This document shows, piece by piece, positions 1 through 6,231 of a DNA stretch of 6,231 bases. Numbering within the stretch: position 1 is the first letter of the stretch; each line of letters starts with the position of its first letter. The position numbers and the translations under genes are program-made. The stretch covers positions 3,302 through 9,532 of the forward strand of contig DCDI01000236.1 of the NCBI GenBank assembly GCA_002316345.1. The letters are read 5' to 3'. The DNA is from Phyllobacteriaceae bacterium UBA1059 (lineage in GTDB: Bacteria; Pseudomonadota; Alphaproteobacteria; Rhizobiales; Rhizobiaceae). Below the pieces are notes generated by a model that did not search any database, had not been told where the DNA came from, and was given only the letters and a program-made list of their open reading frames with translations.

Positions 1-365
1 CAGCCATCCTTGCGGATCAGCCATTCGAGATTATCCGTCTCGGGGTTGATCCACTCGGAAAAGCGCATGAGCGTGAACATGTCTTCGGTGAGATCGTGGG
101 GGTTGGTGTAAACACCCACATTCTCGCCGACGCCCGGATGGGTGTCGTTCCACTCAACGCAAGCCGACTGGCACGCCTTACAGCCGATGCATTTCGAGAC
201 ATCGATCAGCTTGGCGACAGCGGTGAGCTGCCGCTCGGGTGGCGGCAGATCACTGGTGGCCGAGCGGCGAACAAGGTCACGCTCGCCGAGGTTGGAGTCC
301 ATCGGCTGAACCGGCGGGTTACTGACGGCTGTACGAGGGCTGTCCATCTGGGGGCTGTTCGTCAT
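1..365 (-). CDS. fdoH: Formate dehydrogenase beta (iron-sulfur) subunit, partial, FdoH/FdnH type
   Basis: This is the electron-transfer subunit that carries electrons from the catalytic alpha subunit through [4Fe-4S] clusters to the membrane cytochrome b subunit. Only the first 121 codons are present; the gene continues past the left edge. I translated it by hand from an ATG at 365. The segment VRRSATSDL (about residues 32-40) matches the conserved RRSAT stretch near the start of E. coli FdnH/FdoH. A first ferredoxin-type cluster motif CIGCKACQSAC lies at residues 59-69, followed by VEWN, and the visible part ends at EWLIRKDG, just before the next expected cysteine group. Its ATG overlaps the alpha-subunit stop codon (ATGA, 4 nt), which implies translational coupling and equal subunit supply. 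The N-terminus is about 20 residues longer than I recall for E. coli and rich in Pro and Ser. M7 and M22 are alternative starts, but only the first ATG has a clear ribosome binding site. Family assignment is very secure; Fdn versus Fdo naming cannot be decided from sequence. Confidence 0.95.
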   Translation of the reverse strand, partial: MTNSPQMDSPRTAVSNPPVQPMDSNLGERDLVRRSATSDLPPPERQLTAVAKLIDVSKCIGCKACQSACVEWNDTHPGVGENVGVYTNPHDLTEDMFTLMRFSEWINPETDNLEWLIRKDG

Positions 366-3300
366 GATACCAGCTCCTTGTCCTTTGGCGCCGTCGACGG
401 CTCGATGTTCACCAGGAAGGCCTTGGATTCCGGCGTATCAATATTGGCATCACCGACGAAGGCGGCCAGCGAATTGGGGCCGAAGCCCTTCTTCGCCGAA
501 CCGGTGAAGCCCCAATGCAACGGAATGCCGACGATATGGACGGGCTTGCCGTCGCAGATCAGCGGACGAATGCGCCTGGTGACAACCGCCTTGGCCTTGA
601 TCGAGCCGCGCTTTGACCAGACGCGGACCCAGCCGCCATTGTCGATGCCCTTTTCTTCCGCCAGCTCCACCGAGATTTCCACGAAGAACTCCGGCTGCAG
701 CGCCGAGTTCACCCGGTTGTGCTTGGTCCAGTAGTGGAAGTGCTCGGTCAGACGGTACGAGGTCGCCGCATAAGGGAACTCGGCCGACGTGCCGAGCTGA
801 TCGGCATCGGTCTGGAAGATACGCGACACGGGATTGCCGCGCATCTTCGGGTTGAAGACGTTGGCGACCGGGGACTCGAAGGGCTCCATATGGGCCGGGA
901 ACGGTCCGTCGCGCATCAAACCACGCGAGAACAGGCGTGCCGTTCCCTCCTGGTTCATGATGAACGGGCCGACCTCGCCCGGCTTTGCCGTCGGTGCGAT
1001 ATCCGGCACGTCATAGCCAGACCACTTGGCGCCATCCCACTCGATGATCTTGCGGGTTGGATCCCAAGGCTTGCCGTTCAGATCTGCCGACGCACGGTTG
1101 TACAGCGTGCGGCGATTGAGCGGCCAAGCGAAGGTCCAGTTGAGATACGCGCCGGTGTCGTCCGGATCGTGGTTGTCGCGCCGGGCCATGTTGTTGCCCT
1201 GCTCGTTGAAGCAGCCGGAATAGATCCAGCAGCCCGATGCCGTCGATCCGTCATCGCGCAGCTGCGAGAAGTTCACGACCTGCTTGCCAGCAGCGACCAG
1301 CAGCTTCGTGGGGTCCGTCGGATCCATCAGATCCGTCAGGGCACGGCCGTTGATCTCCTTCGCCAGTTCTTCCGGCGTCGGCTCGTTCGGGTCGGCATAA
1401 TCCCAGGTCAGATCGAGGATCGGATCCGGGAAAGCGCCGCCTTCCGTCTTGTACAGCTCCTTCATGCGCAGGAAGATCTGCGCGACGATGTAGGTGTCGT
1501 GCTTGGCTTCCGCCGGCGGCGTGCCGCCCGCCCAGTGCCACTGCAGCCAGCGGCCCGAATTGGTCAGCGAACCCTCTTCCTCCGCAAAGCAGGTGGTGGG
1601 CAGCTGGAACACTTCGGTCTGGATGGAAGCGGTGTCGACATCGTTGAAGTCACCGTGATTTTCCCAGAAACGCGAGGTCTCGGTTTCGAGCGGGTCCATC
1701 GTGACGAGGAACTTCAGCTTGGACAGGGCTTCCGTGTTCTTAGCCCTGTTGGGGAAGGCAAGAAGCGGGTTGAAGCCCTGGCACAGGTAGCCGTTGACCT
1801 TGCCCTGATACATCAGCTCGAACATGCGCAGAACGTCATAGGCCGGGACGTCCAGCTTCGACAGATAGTTGAAGCCCCAGTCGTTGTCGGCCTGCGCCTT
1901 GTCGCCCCACATGGACTTCTGGAACGAGACCATGAACTTCTTGTAGTTCTGCCAGTAGCTGGTCTGACCCTTCACCAGCGGCTTGAACTCGCGCGACTTC
2001 ATGTAGGTCGTGAAGTCGGTGTCCTTTTCAGACGGCATCGTGAGATAGCCGGTGAGCAGGTGCGACATCAAACCGAGATCGGTCAGGCCCTGAATGTTGG
2101 AATGGCCGCGAAGCGCGTTCATGCCACCACCACGCACGCCGATATTGCCCAGGATGAGCTGCAGCATGGCCATGGCGCGGATGTTTTGCGAGCCATGGGA
2201 ATGCTGCGTCCAGCCAAGCGCATACATCGACGTCATCGTCTTGGTCGGCGTCGAGCATTCCGAGATCATCTCGGCGACCTTCAGGAACTTGTCCTTCGGC
2301 GTGCCGCAGATGCGCTCGACCATTTCCGGCGTGTAGGCCGCCAGATGCTCCTTAAGCAAGTTCCACACGCAGCGCGGGTGCTGCAGCGTGGGATCGGACG
2401 TCACGAAGCCTTCTTCGTCCAGCACATAATCCCAGCTCGACTTGTCGTAGTCGCGCTTTTCCGGATCGTAGCCGGTGAACAACCCGTCATGATAGGCGAA
2501 GTCGTCCTTGACGATATAGGCGGCGTTGGTGAACGCCTTCATGTACTCCCACTGCACCTTGTCGTTGTCGATGCAGTACTTCATCACGCCATTGAGGAAC
2601 GCGATGTCGGTTCCCTGGCGGATGGGAGCGTAATAGTCCGAAACCGATGCGGTGCGCGTATAGCGCGGATCGACGACGATGAGCTTTGCACCACGATGAT
2701 GCTTGGCTTCCGTCACCCATTTGAAGCCGCACGGATGCGCTTCCGCCGCATTGCCGCCCATGACGACAACGAGATCGGTATTCTTAATGTCGGTCCAGGC
2801 GTTCGTCATCGCGCCACGGCCAAATGTTGGGCCCAAACTGGACACCGTAGGGCCGTGTCAGACGCGAGCCTGATTATCGAAACCGACTATTCCCAGGCTC
2901 TTGGCGAATTTGAAGGTCGCCCAGGCCGTTTCATTGGTGGTGGCAGATGCCGCGAGCATGCCGGTGGTTGACCAGCGATTGACTGGAAGACCCGCATTGT
3001 TCGTCGCCGTGAAGTTGGCGTCGCGATCGTCCTTCATCAGCCGCGCGATGCGGTCGAATGCCTGATCCCAGGAGATGCGCTCGAACTTGTCGGAGCCGGG
3101 CTTGCGATGCATCGGATATTGCAGGCGGGTCGGGGACTTCACGAAGTCCTTGAGCGCCGCGCCCTTCGGGCACAGCGTGCCGCGATTCGTCGGGTGGTCC
3201 GCATCGCCTTCGATGTGGATGATGTCGGCCTTTTCACCCTTGCGAAGGTCGCCCTTCGAATACAGGATGACGCCGCAGGCGACCGAACAGTACGGACAAG

Positions 3301-3457
3301 TATTGCGCGTCTCGGTGGTTGTGGCGAGCTTGAAAGGCCGGACATGCGCGGCTTCCGCCGCTTCCGCCTCACCAAAGCCCATCGCACCGACCGACGTCGC
3401 CGCAACCCCTGCCCCGGCCAGCTTCAAAAAGCTGCGCCGCGAGAGGTCTAAATTCAC
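362..3457 (-). CDS. fdoG: Formate dehydrogenase alpha subunit, selenocysteine-containing, Tat-exported
   Basis: This is the catalytic subunit of a respiratory formate dehydrogenase: formate to CO2 at a molybdenum (or tungsten) bis-MGD centre on the periplasmic face, with electrons passed to the beta subunit. It has 1031 residues, against about 1015 in E. coli FdnG. In order: a twin-arginine signal with SRRSFLK at 6-12 and an Ala-rich stretch; a [4Fe-4S] site at C54, C57, C61 and C96, with K98 in the LCPKG motif; in-frame UGA (selenocysteine) at 200 followed by conserved H201; cofactor-binding segments VVVMGGNAAEAHP (about 230-242) and VVDPRYTRT (about 261-269); LRGHSNIQG near 449-457 with the catalytic-type Arg; and the C-terminal dinucleotide-binding domain from about 894 (RLTEHFHYWTKH, GIPLHWGF). 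The GTG start is favoured by GGAGG 7 nt upstream and an in-frame TAA six codons before it. Without recoding the gene appears as two ORFs, 2858-3457 and 362-2845. Homology runs without a break across the UGA (QARV-Sec-HGPTV), so it is not a pseudogene. It heads an operon with fdoH. Confidence 0.97.
374..379 (-). promoter_or_regulatory. Ribosome binding site of fdoH
   Basis: AAGGAG on the minus strand sits 8 nt before the ATG at 365, inside the last codons of the alpha-subunit gene. It supports the upstream ATG over the in-frame ATGs at codons 7 and 22, which have no comparable site. Confidence 0.75.
2815..2857 (-). promoter_or_regulatory. Bacterial SECIS element in the fdoG mRNA
   Basis: Numbering from the U of the UGA, nucleotides 4-10 (CACGGCC) pair perfectly with 40-46 (GGCCGUG), giving a 7-bp lower stem. 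The apical hairpin is GG (15-16), bulged U17, GUCC (18-21), loop AGUUU (22-26), GGGC (27-30), CC (31-32); all pairs are Watson-Crick except one U-G. The bulged U17 and loop G23-U24, which SelB contacts in the E. coli fdhF element, occur at the same numbered positions. In window coordinates U17 is 2844, G23 is 2838 and U24 is 2837. The pairing was worked out by eye; the element lies wholly within the coding sequence. Confidence 0.92.
2858..2860 (-). other. UGA codon recoded as selenocysteine (Sec200)
   Basis: The in-frame TGA lies between codons for QARV and HGPTV, exactly where E. coli FdnG/FdoG and FdhF place their active-site selenocysteine. In this family the Sec selenium ligates the Mo/W centre and the following His assists proton transfer. 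The protein similarity continues in the same frame for more than 800 residues after the codon, and a SECIS hairpin follows directly. Decoding requires SelB, SelA, SelD and tRNA-Sec, none of which are in this window. Confidence 0.96.
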
Positions 3458-3464
3458 AGGAGTG

Positions 3465-3469
3465 CCTCC
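3465..3469 (-). promoter_or_regulatory. Ribosome binding site of fdoG
   Basis: GGAGG on the minus strand, 7 nt before the GTG at 3457. It decides the start: a TAA (3473-3475) closes the frame just upstream, so this GTG is the only start that keeps the whole Tat signal. Confidence 0.85.
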
Positions 3470-3493
3470 GTTTTAAGCTCCTAAACTTGCAGT

Positions 3494-3519
3494 AGTATAC
3501 GGCAAGAGCCGGAGGTCAA
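3494..3519 (-). promoter_or_regulatory. Weak sigma70-like promoter candidate for fdoGH
   Basis: On the minus strand a TTGACC (3519-3514) resembles a -35 box, preceded by C as in rhizobial CTTGAC boxes, and TATACT (3499-3494) resembles a -10 box. The spacer is only 14 bp instead of about 17, so one box may be false or activator help may be needed. The -10-like box ends 36 nt before the GTG start. I see no TTGAT-N4-ATCAA (FNR/FixK type) site and no convincing sigma54 GG-N10-GC element in the gap. The fdoG promoter must lie here or upstream by read-through, but this exact placement is tentative. Confidence 0.22.
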
Positions 3520-3540
3520 GGTAGTGCAGTCCGACTGACC
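3514..3540. repeat. Nested inverted repeats in the fdoG upstream region, possible operator
   Basis: The outer arms GGTCA (3514-3518) and TGACC (3536-3540) are inverted. Overlapping one arm is a tighter palindrome CAGTC-C-GACTG (3527-3537). A centre of one base is too short for an RNA hairpin loop, so a protein-binding dyad is a better guess than a terminator. It covers and extends upstream of the -35-like box. No regulator family is recognised from it. Confidence 0.25.
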
Positions 3541-3554
3541 TAGCGGCAACATCC

Positions 3555-3579
3555 TGTGCTGCCCTGAGCGAGGGACACA
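3555..3579 (-). terminator. Hairpin dyad downstream of the transporter operon, possible terminator
   Basis: The minus strand can fold as TGTG / CACA outer pairs and CCCT / AGGG inner pairs around a 5-nt loop, with a small internal bulge. It sits about 35 nt after the last transporter stop codon. There is no U-run after it, so intrinsic termination is doubtful. It may stabilise the 3' end or accompany Rho-dependent termination. Confidence 0.28.
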
Positions 3580-3601
3580 ACTGCGTGAGTTCAAGCAGCC
3601 C

Positions 3602-3618
3602 GCCTGACCTTCTCAGGC
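3602..3618 (-). terminator. Short hairpin over the stop codon of the second permease
   Basis: GCCTGA and TCAGGC form a perfect 6-bp inverted repeat around a 5-nt loop, and the TGA stop (3615-3613) is part of one arm. No U-tract follows. It is offered only as a possible 3'-end structure. Confidence 0.2.
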
Positions 3619-4404
3619 CATGCGACGCTGCGCCGACTTCCAGCGCACGAAGGCGACAACCAGAGCAGCCAGGATCGTGCCGACGATGAAAAGGAAGGCA
3701 GCCGAGGCGATGGCCGGGCTGATGTTTTCGCGGATGGTCGAGAACATCTGCCGTGCCAGCGTCCGCTGGTTGGGCCCAGCCACGAACAGGGTGAGAACGA
3801 CTTCATCGAGCGAGGTGGCGAACGCAAACACCGCGCCCGAGACGATGCCGGGGATGGCGAGCGGCAGGGTCACGCGCCGGAAGGTGGTGATCGGCGATGC
3901 ACCCAAGCTCGCCGCCGCACGCTCGACACGGGTATCGACACCTTGCAGGGCTGCCGCGACGTTGACGAAGACGAAGGGCACGGCGATCACCGTGTGGGCG
4001 AAGATCACGCCGAGATAGCTGTTGGCGAGACCCATCCGCACGAACAACAGCTGCATGCCGACGCCCAGCACCACTGCCGGCACGACCATCGGCAACAAAA
4101 ACGCGGTGCGCAGAACGCCGGAGAATGGCAGTCTGCGTTCGCGCAGGCCTAGCGCGGCCAATGTGCCGAGCACCGTTGCCAGGACCGTGACGCCGAGGCC
4201 GATCACCAGACTGTTGATGATGGCGCGGCGCCAGACATCGGCGGTGAAAAGCTCCGCGAACCAGCGTGTGGAGTAGCTGGGCACGGGATAGTTCAGGAAC
4301 ACGCTGGAGGTGAAGGCCAGCGGCAGGATCGCGACGAGCGGCGCCAGCAGGAAGGTCATGGCTGCGACGGCAAAGGTGATCTTGAGGACACGCAGCATGC
4401 TCAT
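3613..4404 (-). CDS. ABC transporter permease, PotC/YdcV-like
   Basis: This 263-residue inner-membrane subunit forms half of the substrate channel of a binding-protein-dependent importer. About six membrane segments can be read: near 6-33, 61-88, 96-122, 128-152, 184-210 and 229-253. The ATPase-docking EAA loop is ERAAASLGASP from 161, ending with a LP at 180-181, the standard placement for the PotC family. The length is typical of PotC-like permeases (about 260-280). The ATG start overlaps the stop of the first permease (ATGA), so the two halves of the channel are translationally coupled. An in-frame ATG two codons later is a possible alternative start. It is the last gene of the visible transporter unit; a 155-bp gap separates it from fdoG. 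Polyamines are the commonest substrates of the family, but related importers take opines, amino acid derivatives or other cations, so no substrate or gene name is assigned. Confidence 0.93.
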   Translation of the reverse strand: MSMLRVLKITFAVAAMTFLLAPLVAILPLAFTSSVFLNYPVPSYSTRWFAELFTADVWRRAIINSLVIGLGVTVLATVLGTLAALGLRERRLPFSGVLRTAFLLPMVVPAVVLGVGMQLLFVRMGLANSYLGVIFAHTVIAVPFVFVNVAAALQGVDTRVERAAASLGASPITTFRRVTLPLAIPGIVSGAVFAFATSLDEVVLTLFVAGPNQRTLARQMFSTIRENISPAIASAAFLFIVGTILAALVVAFVRWKSAQRRMA

Positions 4405-5579
4405 GCCCTTTCCGTGCCGGACGACGACAGACGGTCATAGACGACATAGAGCGCGATCGTCGCCACCAGCAGAACGATGCCGAGCGCGCCCGCCATGCCC
4501 CAGTTGGCCGTACCCGTTGCGTAGAAGGCAATTACCGAGCTGATCATCTGGTCGGTCGGGCCGCCGATCAAAGCGGGCGTGATGTAATAGCCGATCGCCG
4601 CCATGAAGACGAGAAGCGAGCCCGACACGACGCCGCGAAGACTAAGCGGCAGGAGCACCCGCCAGAAGGCACGCAGGGGGTGGGCGCCAAGCGAGGCGGC
4701 TGCCGGCAGGAGGTTGGTGGGGATGGCGATCAACACGCTGAAGATCGGCAGCACCATGAAAGGCAACAGCACGTGGGTCATGGCGATGATGACGCCGGTG
4801 CGGTTGAACAGGAGTGCCAGCGGCGCGTCGATCAGGCCGAGCGCCTGGAGCAGACGATTGATGAGGCCATTGTCCTGCAACAGGATGAACCAGGCGGCGG
4901 TGCGCACCAGCAGGGAGGTCCAGAGCGGCAGAAGCACGGCGGCCAGCATCACCTGGCGCTTCCAGCCCGTGACCGAAGCGGCGACCATGGCATAAGGAAA
5001 GCCGATAAGGATGCAGGCGAGCGTGGTGCCGGCGGCAATGACGAAAGTGCGCTGGAGGATCGCCAGATTGGCCGAAGCGCTGGCCGGCAAGGCGGTGATC
5101 TCACCGGTCGGCGAGCGCGCCATGTCGATGGCCGCCAGCAGGTTGCGGTCGGTGTAAGGCGATGCGGTAGCGGCGGCGATGGCCTGCCAGAAGGTCACGT
5201 CCTCCCACCGCTTGTCGATTTCGACGAGATCCACCGCACCTTGCTGTTCGCGCACGGTGCGGACGGTTTTTGCCATCAGCGTGCGGAAGCCGGATCTGGC
5301 GCTGTTGAGCTGGCGGGTGAGGTCGCCGATGAGCTGATCGTCCTGCGTTATGCGCAGATCATCGACAAGCGCGGCCTGCATCTCAGGTGTCGGCGGTGAC
5401 GACCGGTCCCAGTTGCTCAGCGCAGCCGCCGTTTGAGGAAGTGCGCGCCCTGCCCCGGGATCGGACACGGCGTTCGACATCATCGTGACCAGCGGCCAGA
5501 TGAAGAACAGGACGAGGAAAAGGAGAAGCGGCGCGATAAGGCCGAAGGCTGCCAGCCGCTTGCCCCACGCGATGCTCAC
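4401..5579 (-). CDS. ABC transporter permease, PotB-like, with long loop after TM1
   Basis: This is the second channel-forming permease of the importer. With the GTG start at 5579 it has 392 residues, well above the roughly 280-300 usual for PotB. The extra length is one insertion: after a first membrane helix (about 9-38) come about 130 mostly polar residues (39-170), with helix-like charged stretches, before the next membrane segment (172-203). Further segments lie near 210-234, 263-286, 317-340 and 361-384. The EAA loop AAASLGAHP starts near 293 and ends with LP at 310-311. By topology the inserted region should be periplasmic and could contact the binding protein, like the large P2 loop of MalF; that is inference. 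I chose the GTG because it overlaps the ATPase stop by 4 nt (GTGA), as in the next junction. A TTG six codons upstream (5597) would give 398 residues; neither has a strong ribosome binding site. Confidence 0.92.
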   Translation of the reverse strand: MSIAWGKRLAAFGLIAPLLLFLVLFFIWPLVTMMSNAVSDPGAGRALPQTAAALSNWDRSSPPTPEMQAALVDDLRITQDDQLIGDLTRQLNSARSGFRTLMAKTVRTVREQQGAVDLVEIDKRWEDVTFWQAIAAATASPYTDRNLLAAIDMARSPTGEITALPASASANLAILQRTFVIAAGTTLACILIGFPYAMVAASVTGWKRQVMLAAVLLPLWTSLLVRTAAWFILLQDNGLINRLLQALGLIDAPLALLFNRTGVIIAMTHVLLPFMVLPIFSVLIAIPTNLLPAAASLGAHPLRAFWRVLLPLSLRGVVSGSLLVFMAAIGYYITPALIGGPTDQMISSVIAFYATGTANWGMAGALGIVLLVATIALYVVYDRLSSSGTERA

Positions 5580-6231
5580 GAGTGCACCAGCCAGCAATCC
5601 GCCGGATCACAGCACGCAACGGCCTTGCTGCCGGGCTGAAGGTCGCCGAAGCGGCGGTCGGCCTTTGCGATCAGCCTGGTGCCTTCGGCATCGAGCACCA
5701 TGCGCAGATGATCGCCATGATAGACGCTATCGAGGATCGTGGCGGGAATGCTGTTGGCAGCCCCAGCATCCGCGCCGAGGCGGATCTTTTCAGGCCGCAG
5801 CGAAACGGTGACGGTTTTTCCGGTTGCTTCGTTCGAACCCGCCGCCACGCGGATGCGTTTGCCGCCGGGCAGGCTGAGCGTCAGCCCGCTTGCATCCGAC
5901 GTTTCGATCGTGCCGTCGAGAAGGTTGGTTTCCCCAATGAAATCGGCCACGAAACGGGTGGTAGGATGATCGTAGATCTCGTTCGGCGTGCCGATCTGCT
6001 CGATGCGGCCCTTGTTGAACACGGCGATGCGGTCCGACATGGTGAGGGCTTCGGACTGGTCATGCGTCACGAAGATGATGGTGAGACCGAGCCGCTTGTG
6101 GAGATCGCGGATATCGAGCTGCATCTGCTCACGCAGCTGCTTGTCGAGCGCGCCGAGCGGTTCGTCCATGAGAACGACGGCCGGTTCGAACACCAGCGCG
6201 CGGGCCAGAGCCACGCGCTGCTGCTGGCCGC
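5576..6231 (-). CDS. ABC transporter ATP-binding protein, PotA/PotG-like, partial
   Basis: This is the nucleotide-binding subunit that powers the importer. The right edge cuts it within the signature (C-loop) motif: the visible protein begins GQQQRVALARAL, and the Walker A half lies outside. Visible in order are Walker B VVLMDEP, the D-loop GALD, the H-loop FVTHDQSEA with the switch His (codon 6064-6062), the region after it (GRIEQIGTPNEIY), and a C-terminal TOBE-type domain around VSLRPEKIRLGADAG and following residues. The RPE motif and the TOBE domain are typical of the spermidine/putrescine, iron and maltose ATPase group. About 217 residues are present of an expected 350 or so. Its stop overlaps the GTG start of the first permease. 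No binding-protein gene is seen; it may precede this gene beyond the edge. Confidence 0.95.
   Translation of the reverse strand, partial: GQQQRVALARALVFEPAVVLMDEPLGALDKQLREQMQLDIRDLHKRLGLTIIFVTHDQSEALTMSDRIAVFNKGRIEQIGTPNEIYDHPTTRFVADFIGETNLLDGTIETSDASGLTLSLPGGKRIRVAAGSNEATGKTVTVSLRPEKIRLGADAGAANSIPATILDSVYHGDHLRMVLDAEGTRLIAKADRRFGDLQPGSKAVACCDPADCWLVHS

Noticed and set aside
96..734. A 212-codon plus-strand ORF over the fdoH/fdoG junction
   Set aside because: It lies opposite the cluster motif of FdoH and the conserved C-terminus of FdoG, and its own translation shows no family features.
719..2971. A 750-codon open frame on the plus strand opposite fdoG, spanning the UGA region
   Set aside because: It is antisense to a strongly conserved gene. 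Its translation is rich in Arg, His and Val and shows no recognisable domain. GC-rich codon bias in fdoG removes stops from this antisense frame, which explains its length.
2858..3457. The 199-residue ORF as a separate small protein or truncated pseudogene
   Set aside because: The stop is a UGA at the family's selenocysteine position, followed by a SECIS hairpin and unbroken homology in frame.
3486..3506. CTTGC-N11-GCAAG as a LysR-type or FNR-type binding site
   Set aside because: The arm spacing does not give the T-N11-A geometry of LysR boxes, and the arms do not match TTGAT-N4-ATCAA. It is kept only as an unassigned dyad in the control-region finding.
3803..4531. A 242-codon minus-strand ORF overlapping both permeases in another frame
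   Set aside because: The translation is Arg- and Ala-rich and lacks membrane helices. Both overlapped genes have clear EAA loops in their own frames.
4680..5399. A 239-codon plus-strand ORF opposite the first permease
   Set aside because: The composition is Gly/Gln/Arg/Asp-rich, as expected from the reverse of hydrophobic membrane codons; no ribosome binding site or domain was seen.

Overview
This GC-rich window looks like a proteobacterial chromosome or large replicon, most likely an alphaproteobacterium of the rhizobial type. The evidence is an Escherichia coli FdnG/FdoG-like selenocysteine formate dehydrogenase next to a PotABC-like ABC importer, with GC-biased codons and rhizobial-style protein sequences. 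The genus is an inference and cannot be fixed from this window. Every gene I can support is on the minus strand, so transcription runs from high to low coordinates.

Right part (3613-6231): three tightly coupled genes of a binding-protein-dependent importer of the polyamine/opine class. They are, in transcription order, an ATPase (cut by the right edge inside its signature motif), a first permease with an unusually long loop after its first membrane helix, and a second permease. Each gene overlaps the next by 4 nt (GTGA, then ATGA). No substrate-binding protein is visible. It would be expected beyond the right edge, so the transported compound cannot be named.

Middle (3458-3612): a 155-bp gap that ends the transporter operon and must hold the control region of the formate dehydrogenase genes. 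It has two hairpin-like dyads near the transporter end (neither with a U-tract), a palindromic element, a weak promoter candidate and a very good ribosome binding site.

Left part (1-3457): a respiratory formate dehydrogenase. The catalytic alpha subunit is one 1031-residue gene with an in-frame UGA at codon 200. Immediately after this UGA is a SECIS hairpin that keeps the bulged U17 and loop G23-U24 of the E. coli element, so the UGA is read as selenocysteine and the gene is not broken. The beta subunit (iron-sulfur protein) overlaps it by 4 nt and runs off the left edge. Together with a cytochrome b gamma subunit expected further left, they would oxidise formate in the periplasm and pass electrons to the quinone pool.

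The window has no gap over 300 bp without a gene, and I found no mobile element, CRISPR array, tRNA or rRNA. I see no undescribed system. The most notable content is the selenocysteine recoding event, which standard gene callers split into two ORFs.
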